The notes beneath the pieces are model-generated. The model searched no databases, was not told the DNA's origin, and worked only from the letters and a program-made list of their open reading frames with translations. A stretch of 64,000 nt of DNA. Source: Roseateles hydrophilus. Lineage in GTDB: Bacteria > Pseudomonadota > Gammaproteobacteria > Burkholderiales > Burkholderiaceae_C. Each line of letters begins with the position of its first letter. Within the stretch, counting starts at the first letter, position 1. Shown one piece after another: positions 31,992 to 40,400 of this stretch. Made by a program: the position numbers and the translations under genes. The stretch lies in the NCBI RefSeq assembly GCF_026712245.1, contig NZ_JAPPUY010000006.1, positions 124,001 to 188,000 on the forward strand. Reading direction: 5' to 3'.

Positions 31992-34807
31992 TGTTCCACC
32001 TGCAATCGCTTGAACTGCTGCACTGGGACTACTGCCAGCGCGTCACGCTGCCGCTGGACGGCGCCATCATCACCATCGCCGGCCCCAACGGCTCGGGCAA
32101 GACCACGCTGCTGGACGCGATGCGCACGCTGCTCGGCCTGGAGTGCTCGGGCGGCCGCACCTACAAGACCTACGCCCGCCACGCCAACGCCGAGACGGCC
32201 TGGCTGCGCGCGCTGGTGGACAACCGCCCGCGCACCCGCCAGAACAGCAGCCGGCCGTTCGCGTCGTCGCTGCTGTACGCCGACCAGGTGACGCTGGCCT
32301 GCCGCATCGAGCGTCACGGCGGCGACTGGGTGCGCCGCTACGTCATCCTCGATGGCGTGCACGAGATCGAGCAGCTGGCCGAGAAGGGCGACCGCGACTG
32401 GCTGGGTATCGAGGCCTGGAAGAAGCGGCTGGAGGCCGCCGGCCTGACGCGCGCCATCGGCCGCGTGCTGGCGCTGGAGCAGGGCCAGACCGACCGGCTG
32501 TGCGAGCTGAGCCCGAAGGAGTTGCTGCGCCTGGTGTTCGAGGTGTTCGGCGACCAGGAGGTGCTGGACCGCTACGAGCAGGCCCGCAGCCACCAGCAGC
32601 ACCTGGGCAAAGAGGTGGAGCAGGCCGCCGCCGAGCTGGCGCACACGCAAGCGCAGCTGTCCGACCTGGCCAACCGCGTGAACAGCCACCGCCAGTACCA
32701 GCTAAAGATCGCCGAGCGCGAGCGCCTGGCCACCGAGGTGCTGCCGGTGCTGCGCTGGAGCGAGGCCCGCGAGCGCATCGCGCGGGATGCGCGCGAGCTG
32801 CACCGCCAGCGCCTGTTCGCGTCGGGCGACATCAAGGCGCTCAGCGAGAAGCGCGCGGCGCTGCACAGCCTGTTCACCGCGCAGGAGGCGGCCAAGGCCC
32901 GGCTGAAGGCGCTGGACGGCGAACGCCGCGAGGCCCGTGCCGCGTTCGATGCCGCCCGCGAGGCCGAGCGGCCTGCTGAGGCGCTGGTCAAGCGCGAAGA
33001 CGAGCTGAAGGCGCTGGCCGACGTGGAGGCCGACGCCGCCGCGCTGACCGTCAAGCTGCAGGAGCTGGCCACCGAGCGCGACCGCCTGCGCGCCGACTAC
33101 ACCCGCGCCAGCGACAAGGCCGCCAAGGCGCAGGCCGCGCTGGGCGAGCTCAGCGGCAAGCGCCTGCCGCCGCCGCCGCCCGAGGTCGCGCCGATGAAGC
33201 GCGCGCTGGACGACGCCGGCATCGCGCACTACCTCGTCGCCGACAGCATCGACATTGCCGACGAGACCTGGCGCGCCGCCGCCGAAGGCCTGCTGCGGCC
33301 GTCGCGCTGGGTGGTGGTGCTGAAGCACCGCAGCGACGAGGGCCGCGCCTTCGACATCGCGGCCAAGCAGCGCTACCGCCACTACGTCGTGTCCGACACC
33401 GCGCCCGTCACGCAGGCACCGGCCGGCACGCTGCTGGCGGCGCTGAACGTCAGCGCGCCGCTGCCGGCATGGCTGGCGCGGCAGCTGGGCGGCATCCGCT
33501 GCGTCACGTCCACGGAGGAGGGCGCCAAGGTCGGCGGCGAATGGATCACCACCGACGCCTACTACCGCGATGGCCGCGGCGGCCGCAGCGTGTTCGTCGA
33601 GCCGCGCGACCACCAGTTCGGCGCGTCGGCGGTCGACTCGCGCCGCGGCGCGCTGGAGGCTGAACTGGCCCGCTGGGACGGCGAGCTGAGCCGCATCGCC
33701 AAGGCCCAGGCCGAGGTGGAGCGCCAGTTCAAGGACGTGCAGCGCGCCGCCGTGGGCCACAAGGCCGCGCAGGAGCTCTCCGAGCGGGCCGATGAGTTCG
33801 CCGAAGCGCGCACGCGCCTGCCGGTGCTGCGCCAGGCCCGCGCCGAGGCCTCCACCCGCATGAGCGCGCTGGACAGCGAGCACGAACGCGTGGTGCGCGA
33901 GTCCACCCGCAGCGAACAGGCTTATGAGGGCGCGCAGATCGCGCTGAAGGACGGCGAGGGCTCTGCCGCCGGCCGGCTGCGCGAGCATGAGGCGCGTCGC
34001 GAGGCGCTGCGCAAGGCCTCGCAGGAGTCGCGCAAGCAGAAGGCCCAGTTCCCGCCCGCGTGGGTCACGCCCGCGGCGCTGGCCGCCGTGCGCGACGAGT
34101 TCGAGAACGCCCGCCAGGCCGAGATCCGCGCCCACCATGTGGACCAGGAGCTGCAGACCGGCCATTGGGAGGTGGATGCCAGCGTCGTCGAGCGCCACGC
34201 CCGCATGGCCGCGCAGGTGCACGAGCAGGACACCCAGCTCAGCGACCGCCGCGCCAGCAACGAGCTGGCCCGCATCGCCGCCTTCAACGCCCGCGAGCGC
34301 TACATCGACGTGATGCGCGCCACCATCCGCCGCTACAAGAAGAACGTCGCCGAACTGGGCGAGCTGGCCGGCGTGACCGCCGAGGCCGTGCCGCCGCACC
34401 TGGACAATGACGACACCGTGCTGGCCCAGGCCGGCCTGCACGTGAAGTTCAACTTCGACGGCAAGGGCGAGGTGGGCCTGAACGACGGCGAGGCCTCGGG
34501 CGGCCAGCAGGTGCTGAAGAGCCTGATCCTGCTGGTCGGCCTGATGAAGGACGACGAGACGCCCGGCGGCTTCGTGTTCATCGACGAGCCCTTCGCCCAC
34601 CTGGACGTGCGCAACATCCAGCTGGTCGGCCACTTCCTGCGCAGCACGCGTGCGCAGTACCTGCTGACCACGCCGATCACGCACAACGTCGAGGTGTTCG
34701 AGCCCAGCGAGATCACGCTGGTGACCAGCAAGAAGCCGCGCGGCGAGCGCTGGGCGCCGCCGATTGCCGTGCTGGCGCGCCGGCCCGAAGTCTCGGTCTA
34801 TGACTGA
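31991..34807 (+). CDS. mksB: SMC-like condensin ATPase MksB
   Basis: A 938-residue SMC-type ATPase that compacts DNA. Walker A GPNGSGKTT is at residues 31-39, and two long coiled-coil arms rich in Glu/Arg/Ala flank a hinge-like globular part around residues 400-540 (ALDDAGIAHYLVADSIDIAD; GEWITTDAYYRDGRGG). The signature SGGQ lies near 837 and Walker B FVFIDEPFAHLD near 861. Shorter arms than SMC or MukB fit the Mks group. It ends operon mksFEB; the next gene overlaps by 8 bases but is an unrelated thioesterase. No JetD-like nuclease follows, which argues for chromosome maintenance rather than plasmid defence. Confidence 0.82.
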   Translation: MFHLQSLELLHWDYCQRVTLPLDGAIITIAGPNGSGKTTLLDAMRTLLGLECSGGRTYKTYARHANAETAWLRALVDNRPRTRQNSSRPFASSLLYADQVTLACRIERHGGDWVRRYVILDGVHEIEQLAEKGDRDWLGIEAWKKRLEAAGLTRAIGRVLALEQGQTDRLCELSPKELLRLVFEVFGDQEVLDRYEQARSHQQHLGKEVEQAAAELAHTQAQLSDLANRVNSHRQYQLKIAERERLATEVLPVLRWSEARERIARDARELHRQRLFASGDIKALSEKRAALHSLFTAQEAAKARLKALDGERREARAAFDAAREAERPAEALVKREDELKALADVEADAAALTVKLQELATERDRLRADYTRASDKAAKAQAALGELSGKRLPPPPPEVAPMKRALDDAGIAHYLVADSIDIADETWRAAAEGLLRPSRWVVVLKHRSDEGRAFDIAAKQRYRHYVVSDTAPVTQAPAGTLLAALNVSAPLPAWLARQLGGIRCVTSTEEGAKVGGEWITTDAYYRDGRGGRSVFVEPRDHQFGASAVDSRRGALEAELARWDGELSRIAKAQAEVERQFKDVQRAAVGHKAAQELSERADEFAEARTRLPVLRQARAEASTRMSALDSEHERVVRESTRSEQAYEGAQIALKDGEGSAAGRLREHEARREALRKASQESRKQKAQFPPAWVTPAALAAVRDEFENARQAEIRAHHVDQELQTGHWEVDASVVERHARMAAQVHEQDTQLSDRRASNELARIAAFNARERYIDVMRATIRRYKKNVAELGELAGVTAEAVPPHLDNDDTVLAQAGLHVKFNFDGKGEVGLNDGEASGGQQVLKSLILLVGLMKDDETPGGFVFIDEPFAHLDVRNIQLVGHFLRSTRAQYLLTTPITHNVEVFEPSEITLVTSKKPRGERWAPPIAVLARRPEVSVYD

Positions 34808-35252
34808 GTGGGACTGGCCCGCGCCGTTCACGCTGGCGCTGTCGCCCGCCGCCGAACACATCGACGGCCTGGGCCACACCAACAACGCCGTCTACGTGCA
34901 GTGGTGCGAGCAGGCGGGCTGGGCGCACTCCGAGGCGCTGGGCCTCACGCTGGACGACTACCGGCGCCTGGACCGCGCGATGGCCATCCGCGAGGGGCAT
35001 TACGACTACCTGCTGCCCTCGTTCGAAGGCGAAGCGTTGGTGCTCGGCACCTGGCTGACCGCCAGCGACGGCCGCCTGACGATGGAGCGGCGCTTCCAGC
35101 TGCGGCGCGCGAGCGATGGCGCGACGCTGGTGCGCGGGCGCTGGCAGCTGGTGTGCATCGCGATCAGCAGCGGCCAGCCGAAGCGCATGCCGGCGGAGTT
35201 CCTGCAGATCTACGACGCGGCCGTCGTCAGTCGCCCAGGCCTGCCCGGCTGA
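34800..35252 (+). CDS. Hotdog-fold acyl-CoA thioesterase
   Basis: A 150-residue 4-hydroxybenzoyl-CoA-thioesterase-like protein. It has HIDGLGHTNNAVYVQWCEQAGW, the helix with the catalytic acidic or Asn region, and a strand pattern ending with LVCIAISSGQPKRMP. It hydrolyses acyl-CoA thioesters in the cytoplasm; chain specificity is unknown. Its ATG lies 8 bases inside the mksB stop region, so it is probably cotranscribed with the condensin genes. Its last 26 bases overlap the convergent LysR gene. Confidence 0.85.
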   Translation: MTEWDWPAPFTLALSPAAEHIDGLGHTNNAVYVQWCEQAGWAHSEALGLTLDDYRRLDRAMAIREGHYDYLLPSFEGEALVLGTWLTASDGRLTMERRFQLRRASDGATLVRGRWQLVCIAISSGQPKRMPAEFLQIYDAAVVSRPGLPG

Positions 35253-36141
35253 ACCAGTCGGCCAGGAACTCCACGCAGACGCGCACCCGCGCCGACGCCG
35301 ACAGCCGCGACGGGCACACGGCCCACACGTCGGCGGGCTGGTGGTAGGCCGGCAGCACGGGCAGCAACCGACCGGCGGCCAGGTCGTCCTGCACGTCCCA
35401 GGTGGAGCGCAGGATGATGCCGTGGCCGTCCAGCGCCCATTGCCGCACGACGCCGCCCTGGTTGGCCGACAGCGGGCCGGACACGCGCACCGACGCCGCG
35501 CCGTCGGGGCCGACGAGGTCCCAGCGGGCGAAGTCCTGGTCGCGCTCGCGGATGGGGATGCAGCGGTGCGTGGCCAGCTCGGCCAGCGTCTGCGGGTGGC
35601 CGTGGCGCGCCAGGTAGGCCGGCGAGGCGCACAGCACGCGGCGGTTGCGGGCCACGCGCCGCGCGGTGACATGGCCCTCGTGCACCTGGCCCAGGCGCAG
35701 GTCGAGCTGGAAGCCTTCCTCGATCAGGTCCACCGGCCGGTCCAGCAGCGCCAGCTCGATCTGCAGCTGCGGGTGCTGCGTGGCCAGCGCCGACAGCGCC
35801 GGGGCCAGGTGGCGGCTGCCAAAGCCCGTGCTGCTGCACAGCCGCAGCAGGCCGGCCGGCGCCGCGCGCTCCTGCGACAGCGCCTCGCCCAGCAGGTCCA
35901 CGTCCTCGCTGATGCGGCGCGCCCAGGGCAGCACCAGCTCGCCCTGCGGCGTCAGCGTGATGCTGCGCGTCGTGCGGTGGAACAGCCGCACCTGCAGCGC
36001 CGCCTCCAGCAGCGCGATGCGCTTGCTGACCAGCGCCTTGGACACGCCCAGCGTGCGCGCCGCCGTCGCAAAGCTGCCATGCCGCGCCACGCCGCAAAAC
36101 AGGCGCAGGTCGTCGAGCTGGGGGAGGGCTTGGGTGTTCAC
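35227..36141 (-). CDS. LysR family regulator, DmlR-like
   Basis: A 304-residue LysR regulator with an N-terminal winged helix (LFCGVARHGSFATAARTLGV, KALVSKRIALLE) and an effector domain with LRLCSSTGFGSRHLAP. It is divergent from the tartrate/D-malate dehydrogenase gene, the same arrangement as dmlR-dmlA of E. coli, where the regulator activates the enzyme gene in response to D-malate. The start is uncertain: the GTG at 36141 is used here, and a TTG at 36162 is the alternative. Its 91-base gap to the enzyme gene must hold both promoters. Confidence 0.83.
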   Translation of the reverse strand: MNTQALPQLDDLRLFCGVARHGSFATAARTLGVSKALVSKRIALLEAALQVRLFHRTTRSITLTPQGELVLPWARRISEDVDLLGEALSQERAAPAGLLRLCSSTGFGSRHLAPALSALATQHPQLQIELALLDRPVDLIEEGFQLDLRLGQVHEGHVTARRVARNRRVLCASPAYLARHGHPQTLAELATHRCIPIRERDQDFARWDLVGPDGAASVRVSGPLSANQGGVVRQWALDGHGIILRSTWDVQDDLAAGRLLPVLPAYHQPADVWAVCPSRLSASARVRVCVEFLADWFSRAGLGD

Positions 36142-36232
36142 GCTTCGTGGTCGCTGAATCAACGGAGCCGGTGATTGTGGCTGTGCGCGTTGTCGATAAG
36201 CTGGCGGCCATCTTCAACGCCGGAGGCACTCC

Positions 36233-37312
36233 ATGACCCATCGCATCGCCGTCATCGCCGGAGACGGCATCGGCCAGGAAGTGATGCCCGAAGGCCTGCG
36301 CGTGCTGGACGCCGCCGCGCGCCGCTTCGGGCTGGACCTGCAGTTCACGCATTTCGACTGGGCCCACTGCGACTACTACCTGCAGCATGGCCAGATGATG
36401 CCGGCCGACTGGTTCGAGCAGCTGTGCGGCTTCGACGCCATCTACTTCGGCGCCGTGGGCTGGCCCGACAAGGTGCCCGACCACATCTCGCTGTGGGGCT
36501 CGCTGCTGCAGTTCCGCCGCCGCTTCGACCAGTACGCCAACGTGCGCCCCGTGCGTTTGATGCCCGGCGTGCCGTGCCCGCTGGCCGGCAAGCAGGTCGG
36601 CGACATCGACTTCCTCGTCATCCGCGAGAACACCGAGGGCGAGTACTCGTCGGTGGGCGGCCGCATGTTCGAGGGCACCGAGCGCGAGACTGTGCTGCAG
36701 GAGGCCGTGTTCACGCGCCACGGCACCGACCGCATCCTGAAGTACGCGTTCGAGCTGGCGCAGTCACGGCCCAAGAAGCACCTGACCTCGGCCACCAAGT
36801 CCAACGGCATCGCGATCTCAATGCCCTACTGGGACGAGCGCGTCGAGGCCATGGCCAAGGACTACCCGGCCGTGCGCTGGGACAAGTCCCACATCGACAT
36901 CCTGACCGCCCGCTTCGTGCTGACGCCCGAGCGCTTCGACGTGGTGGTGGCGTCCAACCTGTTCGGCGACATCCTGTCCGACCTGGGCCCGGCCTGCACC
37001 GGCACCATCGGCATCGCGCCGTCGGCCAACCTGAACCCGGAGCGGCGTTTCCCGTCGCTGTTCGAGCCGGTGCACGGCTCGGCGCCGGACATCGCCGGCC
37101 GCGGCATTGCCAACCCGGTGGCGATGATCTGGTCCGGCGCGCTGATGCTGGACTTCCTGGGGCAGGGCGACGCCCGCTTCGAGGCCGCCCGCGCCGCCGT
37201 CATGGCCGCCATCGAGGCCGTGCTGCAGCACGGCCCGCGCACGCCCGACATGGGTGGCAGCGCCAGCACCCGCGCGCTGGGCGAGGCCGTGGCGGCACAC
37301 ATCGCTGGCTGA
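36233..37312 (+). CDS. dmlA: Tartrate dehydrogenase / D-malate dehydrogenase (decarboxylating)
   Basis: A 359-residue enzyme of the isocitrate/isopropylmalate dehydrogenase family. It oxidises tartrate and D-malate with NAD+ and Mg/Mn. Landmarks are IAVIAGDGIGQEVMPEG at the N-terminus, FLVIRENTEGEYSS with the substrate-binding Arg and Glu, and NLFGDILSDLGP with the metal-binding Asp residues, then EPVHGSAPDIAG. Length and the phrase GAVGWPDKVPDHISLWG fit the TtuC/DmlA branch, not LeuB. Likely regulated by the divergent LysR gene. Confidence 0.9.
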   Translation: MTHRIAVIAGDGIGQEVMPEGLRVLDAAARRFGLDLQFTHFDWAHCDYYLQHGQMMPADWFEQLCGFDAIYFGAVGWPDKVPDHISLWGSLLQFRRRFDQYANVRPVRLMPGVPCPLAGKQVGDIDFLVIRENTEGEYSSVGGRMFEGTERETVLQEAVFTRHGTDRILKYAFELAQSRPKKHLTSATKSNGIAISMPYWDERVEAMAKDYPAVRWDKSHIDILTARFVLTPERFDVVVASNLFGDILSDLGPACTGTIGIAPSANLNPERRFPSLFEPVHGSAPDIAGRGIANPVAMIWSGALMLDFLGQGDARFEAARAAVMAAIEAVLQHGPRTPDMGGSASTRALGEAVAAHIAG

Positions 37313-37327
37313 GCTTGCGGCTGCTGA

Positions 37328-37353
37328 TATACGGTTTGTATACGAATCGTATA
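37328..37353. promoter_or_regulatory. Overlapping palindromes, putative autoregulatory operator of the ParD-like gene
   Basis: TATACGAATCGTATA (37339-37353) is a perfect 15-bp palindrome. An imperfect one, TATAC-N5-GTATA (37328-37342), overlaps its left end by 4 bases. Both lie 11-36 bases upstream of the ParD-like start codon, where a promoter would be expected. Confidence 0.7.
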
Positions 37354-37363
37354 TAGTGCCGGC

Positions 37364-37624
37364 ATGGGAATCGTCAAAATCTCCGATCCGTTGCACGAGA
37401 GCCTGCGCGTGGCCAGCCAGGCCCTGTCGCGCTCCATCAATGCCCAGGCCGAGCACTGGATGCGCATCGGCCTGCTGGCCGAACTGCACCCGCAGCTCAA
37501 CCACAGCGAGCTGTGCCAGCTGCTGATTCGCGCCGAGCAGGAAGGCGGGCTGGATCTGGCCCGCGTCGCCGGCTGGATGCAGCCCGCTGCCGCCAAAGCC
37601 CAGGCCAAGGGAGCGCGCGCATGA
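37364..37624 (+). CDS. ParD-like antitoxin family protein
   Basis: An 86-residue protein resembling the ParD-like family. MGIVKISDPLHESLRVAS and LSRSINAQAEHWMRIGLLAELHP give a ribbon-helix-helix-type DNA-binding start. No toxin gene follows. The next gene, joined by ATGA, is a methionine aminopeptidase, a pairing known in other Proteobacteria. It probably binds the palindromes just upstream and represses its own operon; this is inferred from their position. Confidence 0.8.
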   Translation: MGIVKISDPLHESLRVASQALSRSINAQAEHWMRIGLLAELHPQLNHSELCQLLIRAEQEGGLDLARVAGWMQPAAAKAQAKGARA

Positions 37625-38412
37625 AGAGCCTCAAGCTGCGCACGCCCGAGGAAATCGCCAAGGCCCGCGCGGCCGGTCACCTCATCGCCGAGGTGCTGGC
37701 CATGCTCAAGCCCCATGTGGTGCCCGGCGTCACGACCGAGGAGCTGGACGCGATCTGCCACGACTACATCGTGAACACGCTCAAGTGCATCCCGTCCAAC
37801 GTGGGCTACCACGGCTTCCCCAAGACGGCCTGCATCTCGCCCAACCACGTGGTCTGCCACGGCATCCCGAGCAAGGACAAGACGCTCAAGAAGGGCGACA
37901 TCGTCAACGTCGACGTCACGCTGACCAAGGACGGCTGGTTCGGCGACAGCAGCCGCATGTTCATCGTCGGCGAGGCCAGCGTGCTGGCGCGCCGGCTGGT
38001 GATGACCACCTACGAGGCGCTGCGCGCCGGCATCCGCCAGGTGCGCCCCGGCGCCACGCTGGGCGATGTGGGCCATGCCATCCAGAAGGTGGCCCATTCG
38101 GCCGGCTTCAGCGTCGTGCGCGAGTACGGCGGCCACGGCATTGGCGACGTCTATCACGACGAGCCGCACGTCAACCACTTCGGCCGCCCGGGCGAAGGCC
38201 TGAAGCTGCAGGAGGGCATGATCTTCACGATCGAGCCCATGATCAACGCGGGCGGCGCCGCCATCCGCGAGCTCAATGACGGCTGGACCGTGGTGACGCG
38301 CGACAAGTCGCTGTCGGCGCAGTGGGAGCACATGGTGGCCGTCACCAAGGACGGCTTCGAGATCCTCACGCCATGGCCGGACGGCCTGGGCGACTACCCG
38401 GCGATCGACTGA
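37621..38412 (+). CDS. map: Type I methionine aminopeptidase
   Basis: A 263-residue metalloprotease that removes the initiator Met from nascent proteins. It starts KLRTPEEIAKARAAGHL; YHGFPKTACISPNHVVCHG carries the conserved His; VNVDVTLTKDGWFGDSSR holds the first two metal Asp residues; GGHGIGDVYHDEPHV holds the metal His; FTIEPMIN the metal Glu; and QWEHMVAVT the last Glu. Length is usual for the family. Because it is coupled to a ParD-like gene, it may be an additional MAP rather than the only one. The ATG at 37621 overlaps the upstream stop. Confidence 0.92.
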   Translation: MKSLKLRTPEEIAKARAAGHLIAEVLAMLKPHVVPGVTTEELDAICHDYIVNTLKCIPSNVGYHGFPKTACISPNHVVCHGIPSKDKTLKKGDIVNVDVTLTKDGWFGDSSRMFIVGEASVLARRLVMTTYEALRAGIRQVRPGATLGDVGHAIQKVAHSAGFSVVREYGGHGIGDVYHDEPHVNHFGRPGEGLKLQEGMIFTIEPMINAGGAAIRELNDGWTVVTRDKSLSAQWEHMVAVTKDGFEILTPWPDGLGDYPAID

Positions 38413-38451
38413 TCGCCGCGGCGCCTGGAGGGGGGCGGCCCGGGCCCGGGG

Positions 38452-38868
38452 TCAGGCCAGGGCCGTCATGCGCTCCACGAGCACGCAGCGCACCCACTTG
38501 CGCGCGGTGATCTGCGCCGTTTGCGTGCGCAGGAACTCCTCGGCCTGCGAGTGCGCCGTCTCGAACTCGAAACCGCACAGCTGCACGATCTTGCTGAGCT
38601 GCCGCGTCCAGACGCGGCGCACCGAGGCGCTGAACAGCGGCACGCCCTCGTCCTCACCCAGCAGCAGGCGCAGCTCGTAATGCTGCGCGTCCAGCGCGGG
38701 CTCGGCGGCGGTCAGGATCTGCAGGCCGTCCTCGCTGAGGTTGACGACCACGCCGCCGCGGGCATCGGCCAGGCTTTGCGGCTTGATCACCCAGACGGGC
38801 AATTGCTCGTGCGCCTCGGGCACGAGGAAGAACTCGACACGGGGAGAGCGGCGTTGGTCAATCGACAT
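38452..38868 (-). CDS. PilZ domain protein
   Basis: A 138-residue protein that may bind cyclic di-GMP. DQRRSPRVEFFLVP at the N-terminus gives the R-x-x-x-R motif, and VVNLSEDGLQIL gives the second (D/N)-x-S-x-x-G motif. Such proteins link c-di-GMP to motility, exopolysaccharide or transcription; the target is unknown. The ATG at 38868 is preferred to one at 38889, because a 10-bp inverted repeat occupies the stretch between and beyond them. The neighbouring genes (map, FKBP) give no functional clue. Confidence 0.82.
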   Translation of the reverse strand: MSIDQRRSPRVEFFLVPEAHEQLPVWVIKPQSLADARGGVVVNLSEDGLQILTAAEPALDAQHYELRLLLGEDEGVPLFSASVRRVWTRQLSKIVQLCGFEFETAHSQAEEFLRTQTAQITARKWVRCVLVERMTALA

Positions 38869-38870
38869 GG

Positions 38871-38903
38871 TGTGATCCGGTAGTTCCATCGGGCCGGATC
38901 ACA
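38871..38903. promoter_or_regulatory. 10-bp inverted repeat upstream of the PilZ gene
   Basis: TGTGATCCGG and CCGGATCACA are perfect complements 13 bases apart. The repeat ends 3 bases before the PilZ start codon, so it could be an operator or a hairpin over the ribosome site. It is too widely spaced for a CRP site. Confidence 0.45.
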
Positions 38904-38938
38904 GCATTGCCGAATGACAAGGACTTGTCAGCCCCTTT

Positions 38939-38958
38939 CGTCGCTGAATCCAGCGACG
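38939..38958 (-). terminator. Hairpin directly after the FKBP gene, weak terminator candidate
   Basis: CGTCGCTG and CAGCGACG form an 8-bp stem around 4 bases, starting one base after the FKBP stop on the minus strand. No T tract follows (AAAGG), so it could be a transcript-end stabiliser instead. Confidence 0.35.
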
Positions 38959-38959
38959 G

Positions 38960-39682
38960 TCAAACCGCCAGCAGGTCCACTTCGAACAGCAGCGTCGCGT
39001 TCGGCGGGATCACGCCGCCGGCACCGTAGGCGCCATAGCCCAGCTCGGGCGGCAGCACCAGCATGCGCGTGCCGCCCACCTTCATGCCCTGCACGCCCTC
39101 GTCCCAGCCGGCGATGACCTCGCCGCCACCCAGGCGGAACTTGAAGGCCTGGCCGCGGTCCTTGCTGGAGTCGAACTTCTTGCCGCGCAGGCCGTCCTTG
39201 TAGAGCCAGCCGGTGTAGTGAACCGACACGCGCTGGCCCTTGGCCGCCACGGCGCCTTCGCCAACGACGCGGTCCTCAAACTGCAGGCCGCTGGCGGTGG
39301 TCTGCAGCGTCAGCTCGATGGCCTCGGGGCCGCCGGCCACGCCCAGCAGCTCCACGTCGAAGCACAGCGTCGCGTTCGGCGGGATCACGCCGCCCGCGCC
39401 GCGCGCGCCATAGCCCAGTTCGGCCGGGATGATGAGCGTGCGCTTGCCGCCGATCTTCATGCCCTGCACGCCTTCGTCCCAGCCGCGAATGACCATGCCG
39501 GCGCCCAGCTCGAACTCGAAGGGGTCGTTGCGGTCCTTGCTGGAGTCGAACTTGGTGGTCTTGGCGCCGTTCACCCACAGCCAGCCGGTGTAGTGCACGG
39601 TGACGTCCTGGCCGGCCGCCGCCGTCTTGCCGTCACCCACGACGGTGTCTTCGAACTGCAGGCCGCTGGGGGTGGTGTTCAT
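38960..39682 (-). CDS. Tandem-domain FKBP-type peptidyl-prolyl isomerase
   Basis: A 240-residue protein with two complete FKBP domains (about 1-115 and 125-240). Each shows VHYTGWL, FDSSKDR, GMVIRGWDEGVQGM or GEVIAGWDEGVQGM, LGYGA and GGVIPPNATL. FKBPs catalyse cis-trans isomerisation of prolyl bonds. There is no signal peptide, so it acts in the cytoplasm. Bacterial FKBPs of this small type usually have one domain; here an internal duplication made two. The ATG at 39682 (MNTTPSGLQFEDTVV) was chosen because both repeats begin with SGLQFED; the upstream extension is low-complexity. Confidence 0.9.
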   Translation of the reverse strand: MNTTPSGLQFEDTVVGDGKTAAAGQDVTVHYTGWLWVNGAKTTKFDSSKDRNDPFEFELGAGMVIRGWDEGVQGMKIGGKRTLIIPAELGYGARGAGGVIPPNATLCFDVELLGVAGGPEAIELTLQTTASGLQFEDRVVGEGAVAAKGQRVSVHYTGWLYKDGLRGKKFDSSKDRGQAFKFRLGGGEVIAGWDEGVQGMKVGGTRMLVLPPELGYGAYGAGGVIPPNATLLFEVDLLAV

Positions 39683-40321
39683 GGGGGAATCCTTGCAATG
39701 GAAATGGGGAGGGCGGATTGTCGCTGGGTGGCGCGGTCGCGGAGGGGCGTTGGTCGGCGGGGGGGGGCCCCTTGCGGTCGCCCGGCATCGCGTACCCAAC
39801 GACAGCCGTGGCGTAGCCACCCGCGATGGCGCCAGATGCCTGGGCAGGCGCACGGCAGTTTTCACCGAGTGCGTGCGAACGGGGGGCTGGCATCATTTGC
39901 GCACGACTGACGCCGTTCTTCGGGCGAAGAGAACTTGTTACAACGCGCCGCTTTTGTCGGAAATTTAATGACCGTTTCGCCCGTCAATATTTTTGGAAAC
40001 TGCTGATGAATCAAGTGCTTGCAGCATTCAACCAGGGGTGTGTTGTGGCGCACCGTTCCGGCTTAAGTAGCAGTGGCTGTCTCCCGAAAACACGTTCCCT
40101 TGATCATCTGCTGCAGCCAACCTAACAGGATAATCGAAAGACTGTATGTTTATACAGAATCGAATAACTGCTAACTTGCGCTGCGTAGCAGGCGCGCACG
40201 CCCAAGCGAGCTTGGTGCGGACGAGCCAGCAACGCAGCGTGAACGTATCAGCCTTGCGTAGGCTGTTTTGTGCACAGAGCGGTGCGCAAAACCCCGTTCG
40301 AGCGTGCCCCGCAGAAGCTCC
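39683..40321. other. Gene-free stretch between FKBP and the cassette array
   Basis: About 640 bases with no convincing gene on either strand; the short open frames resemble nothing known. From about 39900 the sequence is less GC-rich than the flanks. It contains the LexA-type box at 40142. No integrase remnant could be recognised, although this is where an intI gene and attI site would be expected beside a cassette array. A loss of intI by deletion is possible. Confidence 0.5.
40142..40157. promoter_or_regulatory. Perfect LexA-type SOS box
   Basis: CTGTATGTTTATACAG fits CTGT-N8-ACAG exactly, with an AT-rich middle. Integron integrase promoters are commonly LexA-controlled, and this box lies 165 bases upstream of the first attC-like site. 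No SOS gene is seen beside it. Confidence 0.6.
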
Positions 40322-40381
40322 AGAGAACCTGTCGCTAGAACGGACGCCACTGCGTGGCGCCGCTCACCTTTCACGTTAGGC
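40322..40381 (+). repeat. Degenerate attC site at the start of the cassette array
   Basis: It ends with a perfect GTTAGGC (40375-40381). Inner arms GAACGGACGCC and GGCGCCGCTC pair with small bulges. The left core reads AGAGAAC and so keeps only the AAC of RYYYAAC. It may be a decayed attC or attI-proximal junction. Confidence 0.5.
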
Positions 40382-40400
40382 CTCGCAACCAACCCTCTTC

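Noticed and set aside
29998-34807. Wadjet (JetABCD) defence system
   Set aside because: No JetD-like nuclease gene follows mksB; the next gene is a thioesterase, so only a condensin is claimed.
32702-34885. 727-codon minus-strand frame inside mksB
   Set aside because: Antisense shadow of the coiled-coil coding region; no recognisable protein.
38871-38903. CRP site suggested by TGTGA ... TCACA
   Set aside because: The two halves are 23 bases apart instead of 6.
39862-40053. Integrase (intI) remnant in the gap before the array
   Set aside because: The short frames show no tyrosine-recombinase motif.
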